From an uncultured Bacteroidales bacterium (GTDB lineage: Bacteria; Bacteroidota; Bacteroidia; Bacteroidales; Paludibacteraceae), in contig CAMKDV010000007.1 in assembly GCA_946411385.1 (NCBI GenBank), positions 1 through 64,000 of the forward strand: a DNA stretch of 64,000 nt, given 5' to 3'. Below are positions 1 to 6,728 of this stretch, piece after piece (the first letter of the stretch is position 1; every line of letters begins with the position of its first letter). Under the pieces are notes generated by a model. It did no database searches and had not been told where the DNA came from. It was given only the letters and a program-made list of their open reading frames with translations. The translations under genes and the position numbers were made by a program.

Positions 1-51
1 TAGGCCTGTCGCTAGCGTTCATCCTGAGCCAGGATCAAACTCTTCGTTGTA
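1..51 (-). rRNA. rrs: 16S ribosomal RNA, 5' end only
   Basis: On the minus strand positions 43-24 read as the universal 16S 5' sequence AGAGTTTGATCCTGGCTCAG, followed by GATGAACGCTAGCGACAGGCCTA, the usual Bacteroidales continuation. The mature 5' end is placed near position 51 by comparison with the common Bacteroides start TACAAYGAAGAGTTTG. The rest of the gene and the rRNA operon lie beyond the left edge of the window. Confidence 0.97.
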
Positions 52-418
52 AAATTATAAAAAGTCAAATCCATGCTCAAAACTTTATTGTAGTCGTTTT
101 TGGTGGATCAGCCTGATGGCTGATTCATTAAATTGACAAGGGACTTTTTTATTCGCGGCTCACACTATATATATAATATGTATATAGGCTTCTTCGCCAC
201 GAATGTTTTTCCCATTCTTTCAAAACATCTTCTCAGCTTCGCCTCGATTGTCCCTTTCGGAACATCTTCTCAGCTTCGCCTCGATTGTCCCTTTCGGGAC
301 ATCTTCTCAGCTTCGCCTCGATGATGCTTCTTGTACTACATCTTGATTAATCAGTTTTTCAAAGATCGTAGGGTAAAAAACCCTCGTTTTTGGCACCGTT
401 CAAATTTTAGGCGCGAAA
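52..418 (-). other. Long 5' leader of the rRNA operon
   Basis: About 370 nt separate the rRNA promoter from the 16S 5' end. No protein gene is supported here; the one open frame on the plus strand is low-complexity and runs against transcription. The leader holds a 37-bp tandem repeat, an AT-rich stretch near 168-186, and a 7-bp hairpin ATCAGCC/GGCTGAT at 107-124 with a 4-nt loop. Such leaders normally carry antitermination and RNase III processing signals, but I could not identify a boxA with confidence. Confidence 0.7.
225..321 (-). repeat. 37-bp tandem repeat with GAAA-loop hairpins in the rRNA leader
   Basis: The segment starting at 225 recurs at 262 and 299, an exact 37-bp period over about 2.6 copies. 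Read in the direction of rRNA transcription, each full unit folds into a 6-bp stem closed by GAAA: TGTCCC-GAAA-GGGACA at 301-286, and TGTTCC-GAAA-GGGACA at 264-249, where the one difference leaves a U-G wobble. The next unit toward the 16S gene is degraded. The element is transcribed in every pre-rRNA. Confidence 0.85.
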
Positions 419-425
419 ACGGGTG

Positions 426-457
426 CAAAGGTAGTACATTTTTTTGAAATATGCAAA
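426..457 (-). promoter_or_regulatory. rRNA operon promoter
   Basis: On the minus strand a TTTG box (457-454) is followed after 20 nt by TACCTTTG (433-426) and then by a GC-rich start region CACCCGTTTTCGCGCC. This is the Bacteroidetes primary-sigma promoter. The TACCTTTGCACCCG variant is shared with the tRNA-Lys promoter at 13822-13853. Confidence 0.9.
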
Positions 458-542
458 TATTTGTCAAAAATCGTGCATTTTTTGCTTATTTTCGCAAAAA
501 TCTGTCAGTTAAAGGTTGCAAACACAGGCAACTAAGCCCTTT

Positions 543-592
543 CTACGCGCATACTCGCGTGCATAGGCGAGCGCACACGCCCGTAGCGCGTA
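543..592. other. GC-rich structured segment between GT8 gene and rRNA promoter
   Basis: The 7-bp inverted repeat TACGCGC / GCGCGTA encloses a further GTGC/GCAC pairing. It lies just past the end of the leftward glycosyltransferase gene, so it may act as a transcript-end hairpin, but no T-tract follows on the minus strand. The rest of 458-626 shows nothing I can name. Confidence 0.4.
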
Positions 593-626
593 CATTGTTT
601 AGTATTAGGACCGGCAGGTAACAGGC

Positions 627-1562
627 TCAGCTGATCCGGATGTACTCTTGCTTGAAATACAGATTGAGCGGCCAAAGGATATAGCGCTTGACGAGCCATG
701 ACAGCAGTTTGGACTTTGGCAAGCGGTTGGGAGTAGATCTCCATAGAGACATATCCCGATATTTACGCCACAGATCCAGATAGGGCATCTTGTAGTAGAG
801 GATCATCCAGGGTTTGGTCGGTCCTGAATAATGCATGATGAGCGGAGAGGTGGTATGGAGGATGTCGTGTTTCTGCTCTTCGGTCATGGGGTCGAACAAC
901 GATTGGCGGAGCAAGGGTATCTGGAAATTGTAGGTGACGGGCAGCATGCGTTTGCGGTTATACAGGACACCATTGAGCGTATCCTGATCATTGAACCACA
1001 AGCGGTCGAAATTATCGCGGATATAGCACATAAACTGCTCCGCCAGGTTCTGTTCACGCCAATAGCGTAGATTGATCACCATCGCGCCGGTATTGAAATA
1101 TTGCCGGTCGTATGGCAAGCCCAAGCGCTCATAGACTTGCGGATTGGGTGCCCAAATATCCTCCACCACCCCGAGAGCCACATCGCTGACATCAATCTGC
1201 CACATCTCGCGGATAGAGCGCGTAACGATAATATCCGCATCGAGGTAGATAATTTTGTCGATAGAATCAGGCAGCAGTTCCGTAACCATCAAGCGATAAT
1301 AGATAGCATTGGTCCATTGCGGGTTATAGACAGGATACCGGTCGAACCGCGAGGGATCGACATGAATGATATGGAGCGTTTTACTGTATTGGCGGGACAG
1401 TTGAAGATACTTATCCGTATCATCCTTTGCCACCGAATCGTCAACCAACAGATAGACAACAAGCTGCTCATCCTGATTGTTCGCAAACAACGAGGTGAGC
1501 ATTATGCCGCAATAGGGAGCAAAATAGCGGTCGGTAGAACAAAGAACGGTTATCGTATCCAT
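627..1562 (-). CDS. GT8 family glycosyltransferase
   Basis: This 311-residue protein has the layout of retaining glycosyltransferase family 8 (LPS glucosyl/galactosyltransferases, glycogenin-like). The N-terminal strand ITVLCSTDRYFAPYCGIMLTS is the nucleotide-binding start and residues 108-110 are the metal-binding DxD (YLDADIIV). A second conserved block (FNTGAMVINLRYWR) and the C-terminal HYSGPTKPW motif complete the family pattern. It uses a nucleotide-sugar donor in the cytoplasm, probably on a lipid-linked surface glycan; the sugar cannot be read from sequence. It follows the neighbouring GT8 gene with a gap of 1 nt and is probably translated from the same mRNA. The two proteins are clearly paralogous, consistent with tandem duplication and divergence. 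Confidence 0.9.
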   Translation of the reverse strand: MDTITVLCSTDRYFAPYCGIMLTSLFANNQDEQLVVYLLVDDSVAKDDTDKYLQLSRQYSKTLHIIHVDPSRFDRYPVYNPQWTNAIYYRLMVTELLPDSIDKIIYLDADIIVTRSIREMWQIDVSDVALGVVEDIWAPNPQVYERLGLPYDRQYFNTGAMVINLRYWREQNLAEQFMCYIRDNFDRLWFNDQDTLNGVLYNRKRMLPVTYNFQIPLLRQSLFDPMTEEQKHDILHTTSPLIMHYSGPTKPWMILYYKMPYLDLWRKYRDMSLWRSTPNRLPKSKLLSWLVKRYILWPLNLYFKQEYIRIS

Positions 1563-1563
1563 A

Positions 1564-2520
1564 TCACACTATAAATCCTGAATCATAATGCATCCATCCC
1601 AGCGGCCAAAGCAGGTATCGCTTGATGATGTAGTTGATCGTCTTGCGCTTGGGTAAGGTTCGGGGGATATGCCTCCACGGAGAAAGCCGTTGATAATATT
1701 GCCATTCGCTGAGGAACGGCTTTTTGTAGTACAAGATTGCCCACGGCTTGATATAATACGCATAGTGAATGACAAGAGGCCGGGAATAGGCATCCAGGAT
1801 CTCTTGTTTTTTCTCTTCCGACTGCAAGGCAAAGAAATGTTTGGACAAGAACTGTATCTGATAGTTGCAAGCCAAGGGTAAGGGCACGCGCACATTCCAC
1901 AAGACGGCATTCAGAACATCCTGATCGTTCGCCTCAAGGCTGTCATGATGAGCTTCAAGGAAGCTGAGACATTGTTTGCCGACCTGATTCCGGCGCCAGT
2001 AATCGACATTAATGAGCAATACTCCGGCATTGAAATATCCAGCAGCAGGTGGATAGCCCAGATTGTTCTGGCGCGCATCCGTATAGATATAGATGTCATC
2101 CGCAGCAGCCAAGGCTTTGTCAGTCAGATCAGTTTGGTACAACTCGTGAAGGGAACCGTTCACCACGATATCACAATCCAAGTAGAGGATTCGATGCACG
2201 GTATCCGGCAAGAGTTCGGCCGCGTAGAGACGATAATAGGTTGCTACCGACCAATAATCCATGCCATTGACGGGAACATCCTGAACAAACGACTTATCTA
2301 TTTGCAGAAAACTGATGCCGTTGTTGTACTGCTCTGCCAATCTCATGAAACACTTTTGAGCCTTAGCGAGCAACGGCTTGTCAATCAAGACATACACGTT
2401 GATACGCTCGCTTTTGTTGCACTCAAAAACGCTCGTCAGCATCACCGCGCAGTAAGGCACATAAGCCGCATCGGTGGCACAGAGGATATTGATACATTCG
2501 TTCATAACCGCAATTTTCAT
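1564..2520 (-). CDS. GT8 family glycosyltransferase
   Basis: This 318-residue GT8 enzyme carries the DxD motif at residues 115-117 (YLDCDIVV), the FNAGVLLINVDYWR block and a C-terminal HYAYYIKPW motif. It is the first gene of a two-gene leftward unit with the GT8 gene at 627-1562. The start at 2520 gives MKIAVMNECINIL; a second ATG at residue 6 lies directly before the conserved strand and is an equally plausible start. A Bacteroidetes-type promoter lies about 45 nt upstream. Likely role: successive sugar additions to a cell-surface glycan together with its neighbour; the substrate is inferred only from family membership. Confidence 0.9.
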   Translation of the reverse strand: MKIAVMNECINILCATDAAYVPYCAVMLTSVFECNKSERINVYVLIDKPLLAKAQKCFMRLAEQYNNGISFLQIDKSFVQDVPVNGMDYWSVATYYRLYAAELLPDTVHRILYLDCDIVVNGSLHELYQTDLTDKALAAADDIYIYTDARQNNLGYPPAAGYFNAGVLLINVDYWRRNQVGKQCLSFLEAHHDSLEANDQDVLNAVLWNVRVPLPLACNYQIQFLSKHFFALQSEEKKQEILDAYSRPLVIHYAYYIKPWAILYYKKPFLSEWQYYQRLSPWRHIPRTLPKRKTINYIIKRYLLWPLGWMHYDSGFIV

Positions 2521-2564
2521 CCGGGCGATGGCATGGCCGGTTACGGATGACCGGTTTGCACATG

Positions 2565-2596
2565 CAAAGATACTAAAAAAAATCGAAAAATGCTAA
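2565..2596 (-). promoter_or_regulatory. Promoter of the GT8 pair
   Basis: TATCTTTG (2572-2565) on the minus strand, with a weak TTAG in place of TTTG 20 nt upstream. Confidence 0.55.
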
Positions 2597-2673
2597 TATT
2601 TTTGCACATTTGTTTAGAATAAAGGAAAAAAAATGATTTTTGTCGGAAAAACGGTAATAAAGAGGATAGAATT

Positions 2674-2705
2674 GTTGCAAATATCGTTTTTTTTTTGTAA
2701 CTTTG
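2674..2705 (+). promoter_or_regulatory. Promoter of the radical SAM gene
   Basis: TAACTTTG at 2698-2705 with GTTG, one change from TTTG, ending 20 nt upstream. Confidence 0.65.
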
Positions 2706-2724
2706 TAGGCAAATACTAACACCT

Positions 2725-3504
2725 GTGATTGCTATGCTATTCGATCAGATTGTATACGGTCCTATTCATTCGCGCCGGCTGGGTGTATCGTTGGGCATGA
2801 ATCTTATGCCCTGCACCGGCAAGCTCTGCACCTTCAACTGCATCTATTGTGAATGCGGGTTCAATCAGCCTATGTTGCATCCTGTACTGCCTATGGCAGG
2901 TGAGGTGGCAGCTGCCTTGGAGCAGAAACTGCAAGCGCTGGCAACAGATGGTGTGCGTCCGGACGTGATCACCTTCAGCGGCAACGGCGAACCGACGCTT
3001 CATCCTGAGTTTGAGCAGATTATACAGGATACCTGCCGCTTGCGGGACATGTATTGCCCCGAAGCCAAAGTATCCGTCTTGTCCAACGCCACGCAACTGG
3101 GCAGAGCAGATGTGGTACGCGCACTAAAGCTTTGCGACAACCGGATACTGAAACTGGACAGTGCCATCCAAGCAACGATGCTCCGGATAGACGATCCGAC
3201 GAACAAGCATCTGACCGTTGAGACCATCATGCAAGGGCTGGAACAGTTCGGCGGAGATTTCATTTTGCAGACCTGTTTCTTACGCGGCACGCTGCCTGAC
3301 GGAAGCCTGATTGACAACACGACGGAAGAGGAACTGGCAGCGTGGTATGCAGCGGTGCGGCGGCTCAAACCGAAGCAGGTGATGATATACGTTATTGACC
3401 GCGCCACGCCCGTCAAGACACTGGAAAAGATCTCTGCCGAACAGATGAAAGGCATAGCCGAACCGCTACAGCAAGATGGTATAGACGTGCAAATAACTGC
3501 CTGA
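2725..3504 (+). CDS. Radical SAM protein (COG0731-like Fe-S oxidoreductase)
   Basis: The 259-residue protein begins with the radical SAM cluster motif CX3CX2C (Cys35, Cys39, Cys42 in CTFNCIYCECG), which binds the 4Fe-4S cluster that cleaves S-adenosylmethionine. ITFSGNGEPTLHPEF near residues 84-98 is the SAM-contacting GGE-like motif. The beginning VYGPIHSRRLGVSLGMNL is typical of the small COG0731 family, related to tRNA wyosine-type enzymes; the substrate in Bacteroidales is unknown. The frame opens with GTG at 2725, and an ATG three codons later at 2734 is the other candidate start. The next gene follows after 5 nt, so the two are probably cotranscribed. Confidence 0.85.
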   Translation: MIAMLFDQIVYGPIHSRRLGVSLGMNLMPCTGKLCTFNCIYCECGFNQPMLHPVLPMAGEVAAALEQKLQALATDGVRPDVITFSGNGEPTLHPEFEQIIQDTCRLRDMYCPEAKVSVLSNATQLGRADVVRALKLCDNRILKLDSAIQATMLRIDDPTNKHLTVETIMQGLEQFGGDFILQTCFLRGTLPDGSLIDNTTEEELAAWYAAVRRLKPKQVMIYVIDRATPVKTLEKISAEQMKGIAEPLQQDGIDVQITA

Positions 3505-3509
3505 TACCG

Positions 3510-4448
3510 ATGCGCATACTGATAGCTCCGCTGAACTGGGGACTGGGTCACGCCACGCGCTGCATCCCCCTGATTGAGCAACATCTCCTCCATGGAGATG
3601 AGGTAGTGCTGGGCGGAGACGGCACATCGCTGACGCTGCTAAAGAAGCGTTTTCCTACGTTGCGTGTGCTGGCACTGGCTCCGCTGAATCTACGCTACAG
3701 CAAGGGGACAAGCCAAGTTTGGGCTATGGTCAGGGCTTTGCCGCAGTTGCTACGTTCCGCAGTAGCCGACCATCGGTTGCTGGAGGAGTACCTGCGTTAC
3801 GAGCAGTTTGACCTCATCATCTCTGACAACCGCTTCGGACTATACACAAGCAAGGTGCGCTGCGCCTACATGACGCACCAGTTGACGATTCCTCTCCCCC
3901 GCGGATGGCGATGGCTGGAGCCGTTGGCAGCCGGGATGCATAGACGGATCATCAATCGATACGACGAGTGTCTCGTGCCTGACTATGAGGCCGTTCCCGG
4001 TCTGGCAGGCAGGCTGTCGCATCCGGCTGTACTGCCCCGAAACACGCGCTACATAGGACCGCTGTCACGCTTTGCGGGGATGGAGGTGGAGGCAGATGAA
4101 ACGTACGAGGTGGTAGCAGTACTGTCGGGCTTGGAGCCGCAGCGCAGCATGTTTGAAGAGGAAGTTTGCGAGACATATAAGAACAAAAAGTTGCTGGTGG
4201 TTCGGGGAAAGCCCGGCTTGCCTCCTACAGTAAGCAAGCACGGGAACGTGACACTGGTGCCATGGCTGGACGAAAAGACGATGGCGACATACATGAAAGG
4301 GGCTCAACGGCTGGTGATGCGCTCAGGATATACATCGATAATGGATATGGAGACCTTGGGACTGACGGACAAAACCGAATGGCATCCTACACCCGGACAA
4401 CCCGAGCAAGAATACTTGGCAGAGCTGCTAAAGCAGCGAAACGCATAA
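3510..4448 (+). CDS. GT-B fold glycosyltransferase (MurG/GT28-like)
   Basis: The 312-residue protein opens with APLNWGLGHATRCIPLI, the glycine-rich N-terminal loop of GT-B glycosyltransferases related to MurG and family 28. The C-terminal half has VLSGLEPQRSMFEEEV and a late segment ending in the GYTSIMDMETLG donor-binding region. No signal peptide or membrane segment is visible, so it is probably cytoplasmic or peripheral. This form occurs in many Bacteroidetes with no assigned acceptor. It sits 5 nt after the radical SAM gene and shares its promoter; a functional link between the two is inference only. Confidence 0.75.
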   Translation: MRILIAPLNWGLGHATRCIPLIEQHLLHGDEVVLGGDGTSLTLLKKRFPTLRVLALAPLNLRYSKGTSQVWAMVRALPQLLRSAVADHRLLEEYLRYEQFDLIISDNRFGLYTSKVRCAYMTHQLTIPLPRGWRWLEPLAAGMHRRIINRYDECLVPDYEAVPGLAGRLSHPAVLPRNTRYIGPLSRFAGMEVEADETYEVVAVLSGLEPQRSMFEEEVCETYKNKKLLVVRGKPGLPPTVSKHGNVTLVPWLDEKTMATYMKGAQRLVMRSGYTSIMDMETLGLTDKTEWHPTPGQPEQEYLAELLKQRNA

Positions 4449-4472
4449 AAAACTGAAAAAGTTGGAGAGAAA

Positions 4473-4504
4473 TTTGCAAATATCAAAAAAAAATAGTAAC
4501 TTTG
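4473..4504 (+). promoter_or_regulatory. Promoter of the transketolase operon
   Basis: Exact TTTG (4473-4476), 20-nt spacer and TAACTTTG (4497-4504). The transcript would start near 4507, giving the transketolase mRNA a 5' leader of about 187 nt that contains the 45-bp repeat. Confidence 0.85.
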
Positions 4505-4537
4505 TAGGGGATTTTACGGAGGGGAAGGGAAAGGGCT

Positions 4538-4664
4538 CCCACGGATTTAACGGATTGGACGGATGGCAGATGAGGAAGGACGCCCACGGATGGGACGGAT
4601 TGGACGGATGGCAGATGAGGAAGGAAGCCCACGGATTTAACGGATTGGACGGATGGCAGATGGG
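4538..4664 (+). repeat. 45-bp tandem repeat in the transketolase 5' leader
   Basis: CCCACGG recurs at 4538, 4583 and 4628, an exact 45-bp period over about 2.8 copies. Each unit contains two to three ACGGAT words and ends in GGACGGATGGCAGATG. The period is a multiple of three and the stretch is open in several frames on both strands, but the only reading frame covering it would have to start upstream of the transcription start. I treat it as an untranslated leader repeat. Copies 1 and 3 are nearly identical; copy 2 has TGGG where they have TTTAA. Confidence 0.85.
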
Positions 4665-4693
4665 CACAGGAAAGAATAACAAATAAATAATAC

Positions 4694-6709
4694 ATGAATA
4701 TGAACACGATTGAAGTATTGAACAAGGCGGCTAACAACATCCGCATTCTTGCCGCAGCGGCAGTAGAGAAAGCCAAGAGTGGTCACCCGGGCGGTGCTAT
4801 GGGAGGCGCTGATTTTATCAACGTACTCTATTCGGAGTTTTTGGAATACGATCCTGAGAACCCCGCATGGGAGGCTCGTGACCGTTTCTTCCTTGACCCG
4901 GGACATATGGCTCCGATGCTTTACGGCCAACTGTGTCTGGCAGGCAAGTTCTCGCTGGAGGATCTAAAGAACCTCCGTCAGTGGGGCAGCGTTACGCCCG
5001 GTCACCCCGAGCGTGACATTGAACGCGGCATCGAGAATACGAGTGGCCCGCTGGGGCAGGGACATACCTTCGCAGTAGGTGCAGCCATCGCAGCCAAGTT
5101 CATGAATGCCCGTTTTGGCGAAGTGCATAACCCGACGATCTATGCCTTCATCTCCGACGGCGGTGTTCAGGAAGAGATATCGCAGGGCGCAGGGCGCATG
5201 GCAGGTAAGTTGGGCTTGGACAATCTGATCATGTTCTATGATTCGAACGAGGTACAGCTCTCCACGATGTGCAAAGAGGTGACGGCAGAAGATGTAGCAG
5301 CCAAATACAAGGCATGGGGATGGTTTGTACAGGAGATCGACGGCAACGATGCCGAAGCTATCCGCGGCGCACTGAAAGCCGCAAAGGCAGAGAAAGAGCG
5401 TCCGTCGCTCATCATCGGTCATACCCGCATGGGCAAAGGCTGCGTGACGGCAGAAGGCGAGAACTACGAAGGCAAATGTTCGACGCACGGCGCACCACTA
5501 AGCAAAGCCGGTGCATCGTTCGAAAAGACGATAGAGAACCTCGGTGGCGATCCGGCTGATCCGTTCAAGATCTTCTCCGAAGTACAGAAACTATACGAGA
5601 ACCGTGCAGCCGAGCTGCGCGAACTATGTAACGCCAAGTATGCCGCTTACTACGAGTGGAAACAAAAGAACCCCGTATCGGCTACCGAATATGAGGCCTA
5701 TATGAGCGGCGAAGTGCCTTGCCTGGACTGGAGCCTGGTACAGCAGAAAGCCGGAGCGGCTACGCGTCTGGCATCGGCTACGGCTTTGTCGTTCCTGGCA
5801 GAGAATGTGGGCAATATGATTGTCAGCTCGGCCGACCTGAGCAACTCCGACAAGACGGATGGTTTCCTCAAGAAGACCAAAGCCTTCACCAAAGGCGACT
5901 TCAGCGGACAATTCCTACAAGCCGGCGTGAGTGAGCTGACGATGGCATGCGTATGCATCGGTATGCGTCTGCATGGCGGTGTGATACCTGCTTGCGGTAC
6001 GTTCTTTGTGTTCTCCGATTATATGAAACCTGCCGTTCGTCTGGCAGCGCTGATGGAAGTACCGGTGATCTTCGTATGGAGCCACGATGCCTTCCGCGTA
6101 GGCGAGGACGGTCCTACCCACGAGCCTGTGGAGCAAGAGGCACAGATCCGCCTCATGGAGAAGCTGCATAACCATCACGGCAAGCCGTCGATGCTCGTGC
6201 TTCGTCCCGCAGATGCCGAAGAGACCACGCTGGCATGGCGCATGGCTATCGAGAACACCGCTACGCCTACCGCACTCATCCTGAGCCGTCAGGATATAGC
6301 AGCCGTGCCTAACGTGAACAAAGCAGGCTTTGAGAAAGGCGCCTATATCGTAAGCAAGGACGAGAACCCGCAGGTAGTGCTGCTGGCATCGGGTAGCGAA
6401 GTAAGCACGCTGCTTGCCGGCGCCGAGTTGCTGCGCAAGGACGGCGTACGGCTGCAGATAGTAAGCGTACCGAGTGAGGGCGTCTTCCGCGAGCAACCGA
6501 AAGAGTACCAGGAGCAAGTACTGCCAAAAGGCATCAAACGCTTCGGCATGACCGCCGGATTGCCTTGCACGCTGGAGGCTCTGGTAGGCGAGAACGGCGC
6601 CGTATGGGGACTGAGCAGCTTCGGCTATTCCGCTCCGTACAAGGTGCTTGACGAGAAACTCGGCTTCACGGCACAGAATGTTTACGACCAAGTAAAAAAA
6701 CTGCTGTAA
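4694..6709 (+). CDS. tkt: Transketolase
   Basis: At 671 residues this matches full-length transketolase, which transfers two-carbon ketol units between sugar phosphates in the pentose phosphate pathway using thiamine diphosphate. Visible signatures are KSGHPGGAMGGADF at the N-terminus, GPLGQGHTFAVG, the ThDP-binding SDGGVQEEISQGA region, and DGPTHEPVEQ in the Pyr domain. An ATG at 4694 is followed by another at 4700 (MNMNTIEV); either could be used. The gene heads a rightward run (tkt, mscS-like, leuS, arginine deiminase-like) with gaps of 19-43 nt and no terminator between, so they may be cotranscribed from the promoter at 4473-4504. Confidence 0.97.
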   Translation: MNMNTIEVLNKAANNIRILAAAAVEKAKSGHPGGAMGGADFINVLYSEFLEYDPENPAWEARDRFFLDPGHMAPMLYGQLCLAGKFSLEDLKNLRQWGSVTPGHPERDIERGIENTSGPLGQGHTFAVGAAIAAKFMNARFGEVHNPTIYAFISDGGVQEEISQGAGRMAGKLGLDNLIMFYDSNEVQLSTMCKEVTAEDVAAKYKAWGWFVQEIDGNDAEAIRGALKAAKAEKERPSLIIGHTRMGKGCVTAEGENYEGKCSTHGAPLSKAGASFEKTIENLGGDPADPFKIFSEVQKLYENRAAELRELCNAKYAAYYEWKQKNPVSATEYEAYMSGEVPCLDWSLVQQKAGAATRLASATALSFLAENVGNMIVSSADLSNSDKTDGFLKKTKAFTKGDFSGQFLQAGVSELTMACVCIGMRLHGGVIPACGTFFVFSDYMKPAVRLAALMEVPVIFVWSHDAFRVGEDGPTHEPVEQEAQIRLMEKLHNHHGKPSMLVLRPADAEETTLAWRMAIENTATPTALILSRQDIAAVPNVNKAGFEKGAYIVSKDENPQVVLLASGSEVSTLLAGAELLRKDGVRLQIVSVPSEGVFREQPKEYQEQVLPKGIKRFGMTAGLPCTLEALVGENGAVWGLSSFGYSAPYKVLDEKLGFTAQNVYDQVKKLL

Positions 6710-6728
6710 GCGCATAAACAGATACACA

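Noticed and set aside
133..324. 63-codon frame across the rRNA leader repeat
   Set aside because: Runs opposite to rRNA transcription, is made of the 37-bp repeat, and has no promoter or family resemblance.
4538..4664. Possible CRISPR array in the 45-bp repeats
   Set aside because: Repeats are directly adjacent with no unique spacers, and no cas genes are present. The same holds for the 37-bp, 8-bp and 7-bp arrays.
4462..4686. Small ORF with three 15-residue repeats (HGFNGLDGWQM-like) upstream of transketolase
   Set aside because: Its only usable start lies upstream of the predicted transcription start at about 4507, and the repeat is open in other frames on both strands, so the frame is a by-product of a 45-bp DNA repeat.
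5915..6727. 270-codon antisense frame within transketolase
   Set aside because: Shadow of tkt with no promoter and unlikely amino-acid composition.
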